A stretch of 64,000 bases of DNA from Lysobacterales bacterium (GCA_016182785.1 JACPFU010000001.1:50726-114725); one strand, 5' to 3'. Shown: positions 27,471 through 36,720, numbered from the stretch's first letter. Program-made: numbers and translations. The notes: generated by a model not told the origin, from the sequence alone.

Positions 27471-30400
27471 ATGTCGAAGCAAGCCCGTTCCGTGGTGTTC
27501 GGTGTGGCGATCGCGTGCCTGCTGCACGCCGGTGCGGCAGGGGCAGGGTTGTTGCGGCTTGCCAGCGGCAGCGTCGACACCGGATTGCTGTCGCGCGGCG
27601 ACGCCGAAGCGGAGGCCGAGGCTTCCGCGTCGCACCTGCTGGTGCAGTTCGACGGCGCTGCGCCTGCCCAGGTGCGCGCTGCACTCGCAAGGCTCGGGGT
27701 TGAGATCGAAGCCTATGTGCCGGATGCGGCGTTTCGTGTGCGTCGCAACGGCGTGTCGGGCGACGCGCTGCGCGCGATCCCGGGCGTGACCTGGGTCGGC
27801 CACTGGCGCAGCGACTGGAAGCTCGCGCCGGCCCTGCGCGCGGCGGCCCCGGGTTCGCGCTTCGATGTCTACGGCTACGTCGATGGCGAACGCGATGCGC
27901 TGCTCGCGTCGATTGCCAAGGTCGTGCCGGCGGCGCGGGTCTTGAGCTCCGGTGGCGAGCGCTTGCCGCGTGCCACGATCGCGCCGAGCGGGGATGCGGC
28001 TGTGCTGCTCGCAGCGCTTGCCGGCGCCGATGCGGTCAGCTGGATCGCGCCGCACGCAGTGCCGGAGCCGCACAACACCGAAGCCAGCGGCGCGATCCAG
28101 AGCGGCGTCGTCGGCACGCATCCGCTGTGGGCGCGCGGGCTCACCGGGCACGGCCAGGTGATCGCCGTCGCCGACAGCGGACTCGACGCGAACGAGCGCT
28201 GGTTCACGCGTTATGACCCGGGCAGCGGCGCGCTGGTCTTCGTCACGCCGGCGCAGGACACCACGCCGCCGGCGCCGGGTTCGCTGGTCAGCAATGCCAA
28301 GGTGATCGCGAACTGGGTACAGCCCGGCGCGACCGCGTACGAGACGCTCGCGCCCTGCGGTACCGTCGAAGCGATCCAGCATGGCACCCATGTCAGCGGC
28401 AGCGTGGCGGGCGACAGCGGCGTCACCGCGACGCCACTGCTCGCGCACGCCGATCCCGGTGATGGCATGGCACCGAGCGCGCAGCTGCTGTTCCAGGACA
28501 TCGGTGCGGATTGCCTGGTCGTCGCCGACTACGCGGCCACGCTGCTGCAGGCGCGCGCCGGCGGTGCGCACATCCACAGCAACAGCTGGGGCGCGTCCAC
28601 CGGCAACAGCTACACCGGCTACGACTTCGATGCCGACGACACCACCTGGGCGTTGCAGGACCTGCTCCTGGTGGCTTCCGCAGGCAATCGCGCCGATGCC
28701 ATCGGTGCCATCGGCTCGCCCGGCAACGCCAAGAACGCGCTGACCGTGGGCGCGCTGCTGCATGGCGACAGCGAGTGCGCGGCCAGTCTCTACACCACCG
28801 GCGGCGTCTGGGGCACCAGCATCGGCCCTGGCAGCGGCTGGCGCGACAAGCCCGAGATCAGCGCGCCCGGCGTGGCCACGATCTCCGCTGCCGGTGACGA
28901 CTTCAGCTTCGGCGCCGAGGAACCGGCCGAGAGCAAGGCGCTGAGCGGCACTTCGATGGCGACGCCGACGGTCGCCGGCGGCGCCGCACTGATGCGTCAG
29001 TATTTCGTCGAAGGCCGCTATCCGCGCGGCAGCGTCAGCGCCGGCGATCGTCTGCACCTGCTGGCGCCGACGCTGAAGGCGGCGGTGGTCAACAGCACCG
29101 GCGAGATCCTCAACAGCTTCATCGGCGAGACGCGGTTGCCGAGCTACATCAGCGGCTGGGGCCGCATGTACCTCGATCGCGACCTCTACTTCCCCGGCGA
29201 CAGCCGCCGCCAGCGCGTGTTCGAGCGCAGCCACGGCAGCGGCCTCGTCACCGGCGAAGTACATGAATACGCGATCGAGAACGTCGCCGCCGGGCAACCG
29301 TTGCGCGCGACGCTGGCGTGGTTCGATGTCGCGTCCGTTCCCGGTGTCGACTATCCGCTGGTCAACGATCTCGACCTCGAGGTGCTCGGCCCCGGCGGCG
29401 AGCTGTACCGCGGCAACGCCTTCGGCGACGACACCAGTTGCCAAACGCAGGCCTGCTACGACCCCTGCGAAGCGACGCTGCCGCAGCGCCCGGTCAACAC
29501 CACGATCTCGATCGCCAACAGCGGCAGCCGCGACCAGCGCAACAACCTCGAAGCGATCCGCCTGCTGGCGCCGACGCCGGGTCGCTACGTGTTCCGTGTG
29601 CGCGGCTTTTCGGTGCCTGGCAACGACCGCGTCGGCAGCGATCGCCAGGGCTACGGATTGGTCGTCGCCGGGGCCTTCGGACTGCCGGCCGTGGCCGCGC
29701 TGCCGGCGCCGCTGAACCCGGTGATCGCGCAGAACGACGCCAGCGGCATCCGCATCGCCTTCGACAGCGTCGCTGGCGCCAGCAGCTACCAGCTGTATCG
29801 CGCCACCGGCAGTTGCGCCGCGACCGACCTCGCCGACTTCCATCTCGCCGGTGTCGCCAGCGTTGCCAGCATCCTCGACCCCAACACCATCGGTGGCGAC
29901 ACCTATGCCTATCGCGTGCGCGCCATCGGCAACGATGTCGAGGGCGCTGCCGGTGCCTGCATCGAAGCGGTGTCGAATGACACCTGCACGCTGCCGCCCT
30001 TGTTCGATCGCGTCGCGCCGCAGGCCGATGCGGCTGCGAGCAGTTGCCGCGTCGCGCTGAGCTGGAACCCGGCGCCGGCGCGCTGCGCATTGTCGACCGC
30101 GGTGGACTACACGGTGCAGCGCTCGCTGAGCGCCGATTTCGGCGTGTTCTCCACCTTCGCCGCAAGCACTGCGAATTACCTCGACACCAGCGTCGCCAAC
30201 GGCGTGCCGTATTTCTACCGCGTGCTGGCCCGCGACTCCTTCGGCAACGAAAGCCTGCCGAGCGCGATCCGCAACGTCACGCCGGTTGGCGCCGGTGGCC
30301 CGGCCGGGCTCGGCTTCATCGACGATGCCGACACCCGCACGCATGCCGACGCCGCGTCGCCATGGCAGATCGCCGCCGGCGTGGCCAGCCAGGGCAGCCA

Positions 30401-30917
30401 CGCGTACAAGACCGGCGCCGCCGCAACGGCCTATCCGCGCAATGCCTGCGCGTCGCTGCAGTTGCCCGCACTCACCATTCCCGACGACGCCACCTTGCGC
30501 TACGACGCCCGCTTCATGCTCGAGAACGCATGGGATGGCGTCGTCGTCGAGATCTCCACCGACGACGGCGCGACCTGGTCCGACCTGCCCCCGAGCGGCG
30601 GCTACCCCGGCAGCTTCGAGGCCACCGGATCGCCGCCGATCAACGCCTGCGGCTACGCCGCCACCCAAGGCGCGTTCAGCGGCGACAATGGTTCCTTCCA
30701 GACCTACGCCAGCTCGCTCGCCGCCTACGCCGGCCAGCGCGTGCGCATCCGCTGGCGCTTTTCCAGCGACCCCGGCATCGAACTGCAAGGCTTCCACCTC
30801 GACGCCATCCGCATCGACTCCCCCGGCCTCCCGCTCCCCGCCGACCTCATCCTCCGCGCCGGCTTTGACACCGACGACGCCGCAGCAGTGGGCATGAGCT
30901 GCACCACGGGACCGTAG
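27471..30917 (+). CDS. Large secreted subtilisin-like (S8) serine peptidase
   Basis: This 1148-residue protein starts at ATG 27471 with a signal peptide (ARSVVFGVAIACLLHAGAAG). A propeptide-like region (residues 30-200) precedes the S8 domain: Asp235 in VIAVADSGLD, His304 in QHGTHVSGSVAGD, Asn371 in HSNSWG, Ser495 in LSGTSMATPTVAGG. A beta-sandwich follows (VHEYAIENVAAGQPLRATLA, then YPLVNDLDLEV), the layout seen in kumamolysin-unrelated Gram-negative subtilases. Next come two Fn3-like modules and a C-terminal lectin-like domain ending near LPADLILRAGFDTDD. It is extracellular and probably degradative. A tRNA-Pro terminator lies just upstream, so it has its own promoter in the 73 bases between. 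Confidence 0.87.
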   Translation: MSKQARSVVFGVAIACLLHAGAAGAGLLRLASGSVDTGLLSRGDAEAEAEASASHLLVQFDGAAPAQVRAALARLGVEIEAYVPDAAFRVRRNGVSGDALRAIPGVTWVGHWRSDWKLAPALRAAAPGSRFDVYGYVDGERDALLASIAKVVPAARVLSSGGERLPRATIAPSGDAAVLLAALAGADAVSWIAPHAVPEPHNTEASGAIQSGVVGTHPLWARGLTGHGQVIAVADSGLDANERWFTRYDPGSGALVFVTPAQDTTPPAPGSLVSNAKVIANWVQPGATAYETLAPCGTVEAIQHGTHVSGSVAGDSGVTATPLLAHADPGDGMAPSAQLLFQDIGADCLVVADYAATLLQARAGGAHIHSNSWGASTGNSYTGYDFDADDTTWALQDLLLVASAGNRADAIGAIGSPGNAKNALTVGALLHGDSECAASLYTTGGVWGTSIGPGSGWRDKPEISAPGVATISAAGDDFSFGAEEPAESKALSGTSMATPTVAGGAALMRQYFVEGRYPRGSVSAGDRLHLLAPTLKAAVVNSTGEILNSFIGETRLPSYISGWGRMYLDRDLYFPGDSRRQRVFERSHGSGLVTGEVHEYAIENVAAGQPLRATLAWFDVASVPGVDYPLVNDLDLEVLGPGGELYRGNAFGDDTSCQTQACYDPCEATLPQRPVNTTISIANSGSRDQRNNLEAIRLLAPTPGRYVFRVRGFSVPGNDRVGSDRQGYGLVVAGAFGLPAVAALPAPLNPVIAQNDASGIRIAFDSVAGASSYQLYRATGSCAATDLADFHLAGVASVASILDPNTIGGDTYAYRVRAIGNDVEGAAGACIEAVSNDTCTLPPLFDRVAPQADAAASSCRVALSWNPAPARCALSTAVDYTVQRSLSADFGVFSTFAASTANYLDTSVANGVPYFYRVLARDSFGNESLPSAIRNVTPVGAGGPAGLGFIDDADTRTHADAASPWQIAAGVASQGSHAYKTGAAATAYPRNACASLQLPALTIPDDATLRYDARFMLENAWDGVVVEISTDDGATWSDLPPSGGYPGSFEATGSPPINACGYAATQGAFSGDNGSFQTYASSLAAYAGQRVRIRWRFSSDPGIELQGFHLDAIRIDSPGLPLPADLILRAGFDTDDAAAVGMSCTTGP

Positions 30918-30996
30918 TGACCGTTTCGGAAACGCCTCAAGTGGCAGCGTCGTCGCCTCAAGCACACTCGCAGCATTGCACCGACCTGGACTCTGC

Positions 30997-32064
30997 ATGA
31001 GCACACCACCCGCCAACCCCAAGCGCCGCCGCGCGCTGCCCTTCGCCCTTGGTTTGGTCGCCGCGCTGTCTGCGCTGGTGTATTGGCGCGGCCACGTCGG
31101 CTGCTATCTGTTCTACGCCGAATGCAACCCGCTGCTGTCGATGCCGGAGATGCCGCCCTGGAACGTGCCGACGAACTCGCACGAGAAGGCGATGTATGAC
31201 CTAGCGCATTCGCTGGAAGTGCCGGACAGCGTGGTCAAGCCGGTGCCGTTCGACTTCAAGGCGGCGCGGTTGAGGGATCTCTACGGCGACAGGTCGGTGG
31301 AGCAGCAATATTTCGAGCACCTGTGCGCGACCGAATCCCGCGACTACGTGTTCCGACGCATTCCGGACGTCGAGGGTTTCCAGGTCATGCGGCCACGGCC
31401 GGAGACGATGGAGACGCCGGAAGACTACGACCGATATGGGGTTGAGGAGCCGGTCGGGTTTGGGTGGCAGAGCGATGCCAATCAACTGGATGATGGTGGG
31501 AAATTTCGGATCGACGTATTGGCTTATGAGTATGTGCAGCCACTCCAAGGCGTCTACACGTTCGTTGAACTGGTCGATCCAAGCCAGCCGCATCAAGTTG
31601 TCAGAGTCGAACGAGCCCTTACCGAGCGGTCCAAACGGTATCACTCCGGAATCGAGGCTAGCTGGCGCGGCCTCAGAGTGCCCTACCTGCAGAGTCGCCG
31701 AGCGGTGGCTGAGCTGAGCAGCAGATACGGCTACGTCTGGCGCGGGCTACGTCGCGAGCGCGACCGCGAACTGGCGGTCGGCGGCGGCGACTTCTTCGTG
31801 ATTGACCTCACCACGCACGAAGTGCTCGGCCTGCGCCGCACCTTCAACTCGACCTTTGTACCCAAGCGGCCATCGTTCACGAAGTGGTCTGCGGCGCGCG
31901 AGTGCGGCGGGCTTGATCGATCCACCCCGATTCCTCGGTTCGTCGTGCGCGTTCTGAACCCACCGCTGAACGTCAACGACGAATTCGTGCCCGCGCACAA
32001 GCAAGCCGAATACCACTCACACCTCACGAAATTGATGGAGAAGGGTCATGCCTGGAACAACTGA
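30997..32064 (+). CDS. Hypothetical membrane-anchored protein
   Basis: This 355-residue protein has a short basic N-terminus and one membrane span (ALPFALGLVAALSALVYWRG) followed by a soluble part, so it is an inner-membrane protein facing the periplasm. I recognise no family. The soluble part has acidic and aromatic motifs (PEDYDRYGVEEPVGFGWQSD, GGGDFFVIDLTTHEVLGLRR) that read like a lipoprotein or effector-associated partner. Codon use from about 31200 to 32000 is less GC-biased than in its neighbours, a hint of transfer. Its end overlaps the next small ORF by 17 bases. Confidence 0.6.
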   Translation: MSTPPANPKRRRALPFALGLVAALSALVYWRGHVGCYLFYAECNPLLSMPEMPPWNVPTNSHEKAMYDLAHSLEVPDSVVKPVPFDFKAARLRDLYGDRSVEQQYFEHLCATESRDYVFRRIPDVEGFQVMRPRPETMETPEDYDRYGVEEPVGFGWQSDANQLDDGGKFRIDVLAYEYVQPLQGVYTFVELVDPSQPHQVVRVERALTERSKRYHSGIEASWRGLRVPYLQSRRAVAELSSRYGYVWRGLRRERDRELAVGGGDFFVIDLTTHEVLGLRRTFNSTFVPKRPSFTKWSAARECGGLDRSTPIPRFVVRVLNPPLNVNDEFVPAHKQAEYHSHLTKLMEKGHAWNN

Positions 32065-32293
32065 ACTGCCCTACATCCTTGACCTCGCGATTCTGCAATC
32101 GGCCGCGGAGAGCTATCTGCACCAATCCGTACGTTTCGTGATTGGGAGACGAAGCCTGTTCGACGTTGTGTTCGCGGGCAGCAACAACCTGGAAATCACG
32201 GAAGTTGTCTCGAAACTTGCGGATGAGTGGGGCGGCGCCGGCTTGACGGCCGCGCGCGCTTGCAGCCGATTCGCGCCACCACCGATCGGCTGA
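32048..32293 (+). CDS. Small overlapping ORF, possibly the truncated start of a lipase-like effector gene
   Basis: This 81-residue ORF starts at ATG 32048, 17 bases before the preceding stop. The N-terminal 65 residues (LPYILDLAILQSAAESYLHQ, SLFDVVFAGSNNLEITEVVS, KLADEWGG) look like genuine protein and remind me of the head of lipase-like secreted proteins in Xanthomonadales. The last 15 residues are low-complexity Ala/Arg/Pro, and the frame ends before any catalytic domain. A truncated gene is the likeliest reading. The family guess is weak. Confidence 0.4.
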   Translation: MPGTTELPYILDLAILQSAAESYLHQSVRFVIGRRSLFDVVFAGSNNLEITEVVSKLADEWGGAGLTAARACSRFAPPPIG

Positions 32294-32304
32294 TCCTGAA
32301 ACGA

Positions 32305-32331
32305 CATCGGCCCGCGCGAGGCGGGCCGATG
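32305..32331 (-). terminator. Hairpin between the small ORF and the M35 peptidase gene
   Basis: A perfect 11-bp stem CATCGGCCCGC / GCGGGCCGATG with a 5-base loop lies between two convergent genes. It has no T-run on either side, so it may serve both transcripts as a 3'-end structure. Confidence 0.55.
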
Positions 32332-32352
32332 CGGGCGTGGGCGGGACGCCGG

Positions 32353-33441
32353 TCAGTTCTGGGCCGGGGTGTTTTCCGAGAAGTACTCGTGGCTGTCGGC
32401 GTTCTTGATGGCGCTCGACGGGTTGCTGATGGCGAGGCTCTTGGCGCCGGACTGGCCGTAGACGATGTCGTCGGTGTTGCCGAGCACGTCGAAGTGGCTG
32501 AGTTCGTGGATGATGGTGCCGGCCTTGGAGTCGGTGCCGGTGTTCGGTGCCGACCAGAAGGCGTTGCACAGGTACACGCGGTAGGGCTGGGTCGGGTAGA
32601 CGTAGGCGTAGTAGTTCTGGGTGCAGCCGCAGTTGAAGGTCAGCTTGGTGTTGGCCAGCGCGTATTCGATGCGGTCGTAGTTGCCCTTGACGCTGTTGAA
32701 ACGCGAACTGGTGGCGGTGCCGAACCAGGTCTTGTAGCGGGTGGTGACGGTCGAGTAGGTCTTGCTGGTGAAGTAGCTGTCGGAGTTGATGGCGTAGCTG
32801 CGTGCCGAGGTGAGCGCGGTCTTGATCGAGCTCTGGCGCGTGGTCGAGCAGCTCTCGAACGCCGGCGTCGGGTTCAGTGCCTTCATGCCGATCGGGAACA
32901 CTTCGTCGTAGTTGTTCGGTTCGCCGGCGCCATCGACCCAGCGCAGGATCGGGAACGATTCGAGGCGCTTGGAGTGGCCACCGCGGCGGCTGTCGTGGGC
33001 GTCGTCGCCCGCGGCCAGGTCGATCGCGTATTTCATTTCGTACTGGCCCGAGGCCGAGAAGTCGTAGGCTTCCGAGAGGTCGAGCTCGATCGACTTCGAC
33101 TCGCCCGGTTGCAGCGTCATCCAGTCGTCCGCGCTCGGCGCGCCGCGCTTGATCCAGCGGCCGTTGTAGTCGGAGTCCATGCCGCCGACGCTCACGTCGA
33201 ACAGGTCATGCTCGATGCCGAAGAACGGCGTCTGCCACTTCAGCACGCGGACCGCTTCCTTGCCGTCATTGCGCATGGTGAAGTGGACTGCGGAGCCGAT
33301 GTCCTGGCTGGCCTTGTCGAGCGAAGGCGCCATCACCACGCTCAGACCGGCAGCTTGCACCGATGTGGCCGCGAGTGCGGCGGTGATCGACAACACGAGT
33401 GTTCCGAGACCGCGAACAGCGGCCGAATTGCGCTGAATCAT
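32353..33441 (-). CDS. Secreted M35 (deuterolysin / peptidyl-Lys) metalloendopeptidase
   Basis: This 362-residue protein has a signal peptide (GLGTLVLSITAALAATSVQA). Residues 31-170 form an immunoglobulin-like propeptide domain seen in bacterial peptidyl-Lys metallopeptidases. The aspzincin catalytic domain follows, with His312-Glu313 and His316 in TIIHELSHFDVLGNTDDIVY. The third zinc ligand of M35 is an Asp, here within NTDD (residues 322-325). Cysteines in FESCSTTR, FNCGCTQ and VYLCNAF suit disulfides. M35 is mostly fungal but occurs in Aeromonas, Xanthomonadales and others. The enzyme is expected to cleave proteins at Lys outside the cell. Confidence 0.88.
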   Translation of the reverse strand: MIQRNSAAVRGLGTLVLSITAALAATSVQAAGLSVVMAPSLDKASQDIGSAVHFTMRNDGKEAVRVLKWQTPFFGIEHDLFDVSVGGMDSDYNGRWIKRGAPSADDWMTLQPGESKSIELDLSEAYDFSASGQYEMKYAIDLAAGDDAHDSRRGGHSKRLESFPILRWVDGAGEPNNYDEVFPIGMKALNPTPAFESCSTTRQSSIKTALTSARSYAINSDSYFTSKTYSTVTTRYKTWFGTATSSRFNSVKGNYDRIEYALANTKLTFNCGCTQNYYAYVYPTQPYRVYLCNAFWSAPNTGTDSKAGTIIHELSHFDVLGNTDDIVYGQSGAKSLAISNPSSAIKNADSHEYFSENTPAQN

Positions 33442-33620
33442 GTGCTCTCCCCAGAGTGTTCGTATGTGTGCGTGGACGTCGCCGCAGCGGGCAACCCGGC
33501 GAACCTAGCGACGCCACTCCGGTGGTTGCAACTGGTTTCGATTGCGCGGCGCAGCACGCGGCCGCGGTCCGGGTGCTCCGTCGTCGCGGATCCAGCAGCG
33601 CGTTGCGGCATCGAAGGTGG

Positions 33621-33639
33621 CGTGACAATATAACATCGC
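33621..33639 (+). promoter_or_regulatory. Candidate Zur operator upstream of the zinc-uptake locus
   Basis: CGTGACAATATAACATCGC contains the half-site TATAACAT and an imperfect dyad around the A/T centre, an AT-rich island in a very GC-rich stretch, 64 bases before the outer-membrane protein ATG. Gammaproteobacterial Zur sites share the TATAACAT half. No zur gene is in the window. The rest of the 33442-33702 divergent gap shows nothing else. Confidence 0.4.
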
Positions 33640-33702
33640 AAGCGCCCCGGGCCTGCGCCGGTTTTCGCTTGCACTCCATTGTTTCGTCGAGGATTTGTGT
33701 CG

Positions 33703-35007
33703 ATGCGAGCGCGACTGACGGTTTCCTTGTGCGCCATGTTGCTGGCGTCCTCCGTTCCTGCCGGGACCCCATCGACTGCACCCATCGAGGCACTGGAAGC
33801 GCGTATCCGGGCACTGGAGGCACAGACCCGCGAGGTGCTGGCCGCGCTCGATCAGGCGCGTGCCGAGATCGCTTCGCTGCGTGCAGCGCCGACGCAAGCG
33901 GTGGCCGCGGCCGCGTTGCCGGAGTCGGCCGCACCGTCCAGTCCCAATGCGTTCAATCCGGCGATCAGCATCATTCTCAATGGCAGCCTTGCGCAGCATT
34001 CCCTCGATCCGGAGACCTACCAGATCGCCGGGTTCCCGCTCGCAGGCGAGGCCGGGCCGGGCGCTCGCGGCCTGTCGCTGGGCGAAAGCGAGCTTTCGTT
34101 CGCGACCAACATCGACGAGAAGTTCTACGGCCAGCTCACGCTCGCAGTGGAGAGCGAGGACGGCGAGGATGGCATCGGCGTCGAGGAGGCCTACATCGAG
34201 ACCACGGCGTTGCCGGCCGGGCTCAGTGCGCGCGCCGGCCGCTTCTTCTCGAACATCGGCTACCTCAACACGCATCATGCGCACACCGATGCATTCGCCG
34301 ATCGGCCGCTGGCGTATCAGGCGCTGCTCGGCAACCAGTATGCCGATGACGGCGTGCAGCTGCGCTGGGTGGCGCCGACCGACGTGTACCTTGAACTCGG
34401 CGGAGAGTTGATGCGCGGCCAGTCCTTTCCCAGCGGTGGCGCGGCACGATCGGGCAGTGGCGTGCGCACCCTGTCCGTGCACGCCGGTGGCGATGTCGGC
34501 GACGAGAGCTCCTGGCTCGCCGGCGTCTCGGTGCTGGACGCGCGTACCGAAGATGGCGAGGACGGATTCAGCGGTGACAACCGGCTCTACATCGCCGACC
34601 TGACCTGGAAGTGGGCGCCGAACGGCAACACCCGCGACGGTGGCCTGAGCCTGCGCAGCGAATACCTGCATGACACCCGCGACGGGCGTTATCTGGACTC
34701 GACACAGGGCATCGACGTGCCGTGGGCGGGTTCGCGCGATGGCGTCTATGTCGAAGGCGTGTGGCGCCTGAACCCGCAATGGGATGCCGGCTATCGCCAT
34801 GACCGACTGTGGCCGGACGCCTCGGGGCCATTCGCCAGCGATACCGACCCGGTGCGCCACAACTTGATGCTGACTTGGCGCAACAGCGAGTTCAGCCTGA
34901 TCCGCCTGCAATACAGCCGCGACGACGCGGCGCCGGCGCAGCGCGACCATGCGCTCACGCTGCAGTACCAGGCCGCTCTCGGCGCGCACGGCGCGCACAA
35001 ATTCTGA
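33703..35007 (+). CDS. Outer-membrane beta-barrel protein of the zinc-uptake locus
   Basis: The product is 434 residues from ATG 33703, with a signal peptide (MRARLTVSLCAMLLASSVPA). A short coiled coil (IEALEARIRALEAQTREVLA) in the usual place for trimeric-porin-like proteins is followed by about fourteen amphipathic strands ending in a C-terminal aromatic (GAHGAHKF). A His/Asp-rich loop lies at GYLNTHHAHTDAFAD, a likely metal-contact site. Similar proteins are encoded beside zinc ABC transporters in Xanthomonadales and are thought to assist zinc entry across the outer membrane. The binding-protein gene starts nine bases later. Confidence 0.72.
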   Translation: MRARLTVSLCAMLLASSVPAGTPSTAPIEALEARIRALEAQTREVLAALDQARAEIASLRAAPTQAVAAAALPESAAPSSPNAFNPAISIILNGSLAQHSLDPETYQIAGFPLAGEAGPGARGLSLGESELSFATNIDEKFYGQLTLAVESEDGEDGIGVEEAYIETTALPAGLSARAGRFFSNIGYLNTHHAHTDAFADRPLAYQALLGNQYADDGVQLRWVAPTDVYLELGGELMRGQSFPSGGAARSGSGVRTLSVHAGGDVGDESSWLAGVSVLDARTEDGEDGFSGDNRLYIADLTWKWAPNGNTRDGGLSLRSEYLHDTRDGRYLDSTQGIDVPWAGSRDGVYVEGVWRLNPQWDAGYRHDRLWPDASGPFASDTDPVRHNLMLTWRNSEFSLIRLQYSRDDAAPAQRDHALTLQYQAALGAHGAHKF

Positions 35008-35016
35008 GGACTGCGC

Positions 35017-35916
35017 ATGAACTTCCGCCACCTGTTTTCGGGCCTGCTGCTGTCGGCGTTCGCGCTCTCGGCTGCGGCACAGATCCGCGTGTTTGCCTGC
35101 GAACCGGAATGGGGCGCGCTGGTCAACGAGCTCGCCGGGGATGCCGTCACCGTCGATGTCGCGACTTCGGCGCTGCAGGACGTGCACCAGATCGAGGCGC
35201 GGCCGAGCCTGATCGCGAAACTTCGGCGTGCCGACCTGCTGGTCTGCAGCGGTGGCGGGCTGGAGGCGGGATGGCTGCCGCAACTGATCCGCCAGGCTGG
35301 CAATGCCCGCGTCGCGTCCGCCGATGGCATGTTCCTGGCCGTCGCGCAGGTGACCACGCTGGAGCGGCCAAGCCAGCTCGATCGCGCCGCTGGCGATCTG
35401 CATGCCGAAGGCAATCCGCACATCCAGATGGACCCGCGCCGCGTGCTGCAGGTGGCGAATGCGCTGGCCGCGCGACTGCAGAAGGTCGATGCCGCGAACG
35501 CCACGCGCTACGCACAACGCCTGGAAGACTTCAGCACGAGGTGGCAGGCGGCGATGCTGCGCTGGCAACAGCGCGCGGCGCCGCTGCGCGGGCGCAACAT
35601 CGTCGTGCACCACAAGAGCTGGGTGTATCTGGAAGAGTGGCTTGGGTTGAACGAGATCGGTGCGCTCGAGGCCAAGCCCGGGGTGCCGCCGACCAGTGCG
35701 CACCTGGCCGGTCTGGTCGCGTTGACCAAGGACAGCCAGACGCTCGCGATCGTGCGTGCCGCCTATCAGGACGCGAAGGCCAGTCGCTGGTTATCGGAAC
35801 GCAGCGGCGTGCCCGCGATCCGCCTGCCGCTGACCGTCGGTGGCGATGAGCGTGCCACCGACCTGTTCGCACTGTTCGACGTCACCATCGACCTGCTGCT
35901 CGGGGCGGCGCAGTGA
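35017..35916 (+). CDS. Metal (zinc) ABC transporter substrate-binding protein, ZnuA-like
   Basis: This 299-residue periplasmic protein has a signal peptide (LFSGLLLSAFALSAAA). The cluster A-I (ZnuA/TroA) pattern is visible: a first lobe with VFACEPEWGALVNELAGDAV and the ligand region DVHQIEARPS, then DLHAEGNPHIQMDPRRVL with further His ligands, the long linker helix, IVVHHKSWVYLEEWLGL with a His pair, and PLTVGGDERATDLFALFD at the end. The long His-rich loop of many ZnuA proteins is absent. It overlaps the permease gene by four bases. Zinc is inferred from the family and the operon. Confidence 0.85.
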   Translation: MNFRHLFSGLLLSAFALSAAAQIRVFACEPEWGALVNELAGDAVTVDVATSALQDVHQIEARPSLIAKLRRADLLVCSGGGLEAGWLPQLIRQAGNARVASADGMFLAVAQVTTLERPSQLDRAAGDLHAEGNPHIQMDPRRVLQVANALAARLQKVDAANATRYAQRLEDFSTRWQAAMLRWQQRAAPLRGRNIVVHHKSWVYLEEWLGLNEIGALEAKPGVPPTSAHLAGLVALTKDSQTLAIVRAAYQDAKASRWLSERSGVPAIRLPLTVGGDERATDLFALFDVTIDLLLGAAQ

Positions 35917-36710
35917 GCTTTGCGCTGGAAGGACTCGACCCGACCATTCTCGGTCCGGCGGCGCTGGCCGGGCTGATCGTGCTGTCGACGCACGTGCCAC
36001 TCGGCCAGCGCGTGCTGGCGCGCGGCATCATCTTCATCGACTTGGCGATCGCGCAGATCGCCGCGCTCGGCGTGATCCTCGCGCAGTTCCTCGGCGTCGA
36101 GGAAGACGGCGCGATGGTGCAGGTCGCCGCTGCGGCCGCGGCACTGGCCGGCGCTGCGCTGCTGAGCTGGACCGACCGCCGCTGGCCGAACTACCAGGAG
36201 CCGCTGATCGGCACGCTGTTCGTGCTCGCGGCCACCGGCGGCTTGCTGTTGCTGGCGAACAACCCGCAGGGCGGCGAGCACCTCAAGGACCTGCTGGTCG
36301 GCCAGATCCTGTGGGTTGGCTTCGCGCAATTGCTGCCGGTCGGGCTGCTCTCGATGGTGATGCTGGCCGTGCTCTGGTGGCGGCGCGAGCGCATGGATGG
36401 CTGGCTGTTCTACGCGCTGTTCGCGCTCGCGGTGACCGCGTCGGTGCAACTGGTGGGCGTGTACCTGGTGTTCGCCAGCCTGATCGTGCCGGCGCTGGCT
36501 ACCGCCGGCATGAGCGGGGGCGCGCGCCTGTTTGCGGGCTACCTGATCGGCGCGCTCGGCTACGCCGCCGGGCTGGTGTGCTCGGCGCTGTTCGACCTGC
36601 CGAGCGGGGCGCTGATCGTGTGGACCCTGTGCGCGGTCGCGTTGCTGGCGCAGCTGCTGCCGCGCATCCGTCGCTCGCATCCGCCGCAACACGAAGAGCC
36701 TTCGTTCTGA
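35913..36710 (+). CDS. Metal (zinc) ABC transporter permease, ZnuB-like
   Basis: This 265-residue protein has about eight membrane segments. Family features include VPLGQRVLARGIIFIDLAIA, QIAALGVILAQFLG, and the coupling-helix region ASVQLVGVYLVFASLIVPAL, ATAGMSGGARLFAGYLIGAL. GTG/ATG usage is clear: ATG 35913 overlaps the binding-protein stop. No ATP-binding subunit gene follows: the next gene is on the opposite strand ten bases away. The ATPase must therefore be encoded elsewhere. Confidence 0.85.
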   Translation: MSFALEGLDPTILGPAALAGLIVLSTHVPLGQRVLARGIIFIDLAIAQIAALGVILAQFLGVEEDGAMVQVAAAAAALAGAALLSWTDRRWPNYQEPLIGTLFVLAATGGLLLLANNPQGGEHLKDLLVGQILWVGFAQLLPVGLLSMVMLAVLWWRRERMDGWLFYALFALAVTASVQLVGVYLVFASLIVPALATAGMSGGARLFAGYLIGALGYAAGLVCSALFDLPSGALIVWTLCAVALLAQLLPRIRRSHPPQHEEPSF

Positions 36711-36720
36711 ACGACGCGGT

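Noticed and set aside
27369..31022. A 1217-codon minus-strand open frame
   Set aside because: It is exactly antisense to the subtilase gene, which has signal peptide and catalytic motifs. The antisense product is Arg/Ala/Gly-rich without any family pattern.
31201..31644. Minus-strand 147-codon ORF inside the hypothetical anchored protein gene
   Set aside because: It overlaps a longer plus-strand ORF with a clear membrane anchor. No ribosome site or family match was seen.
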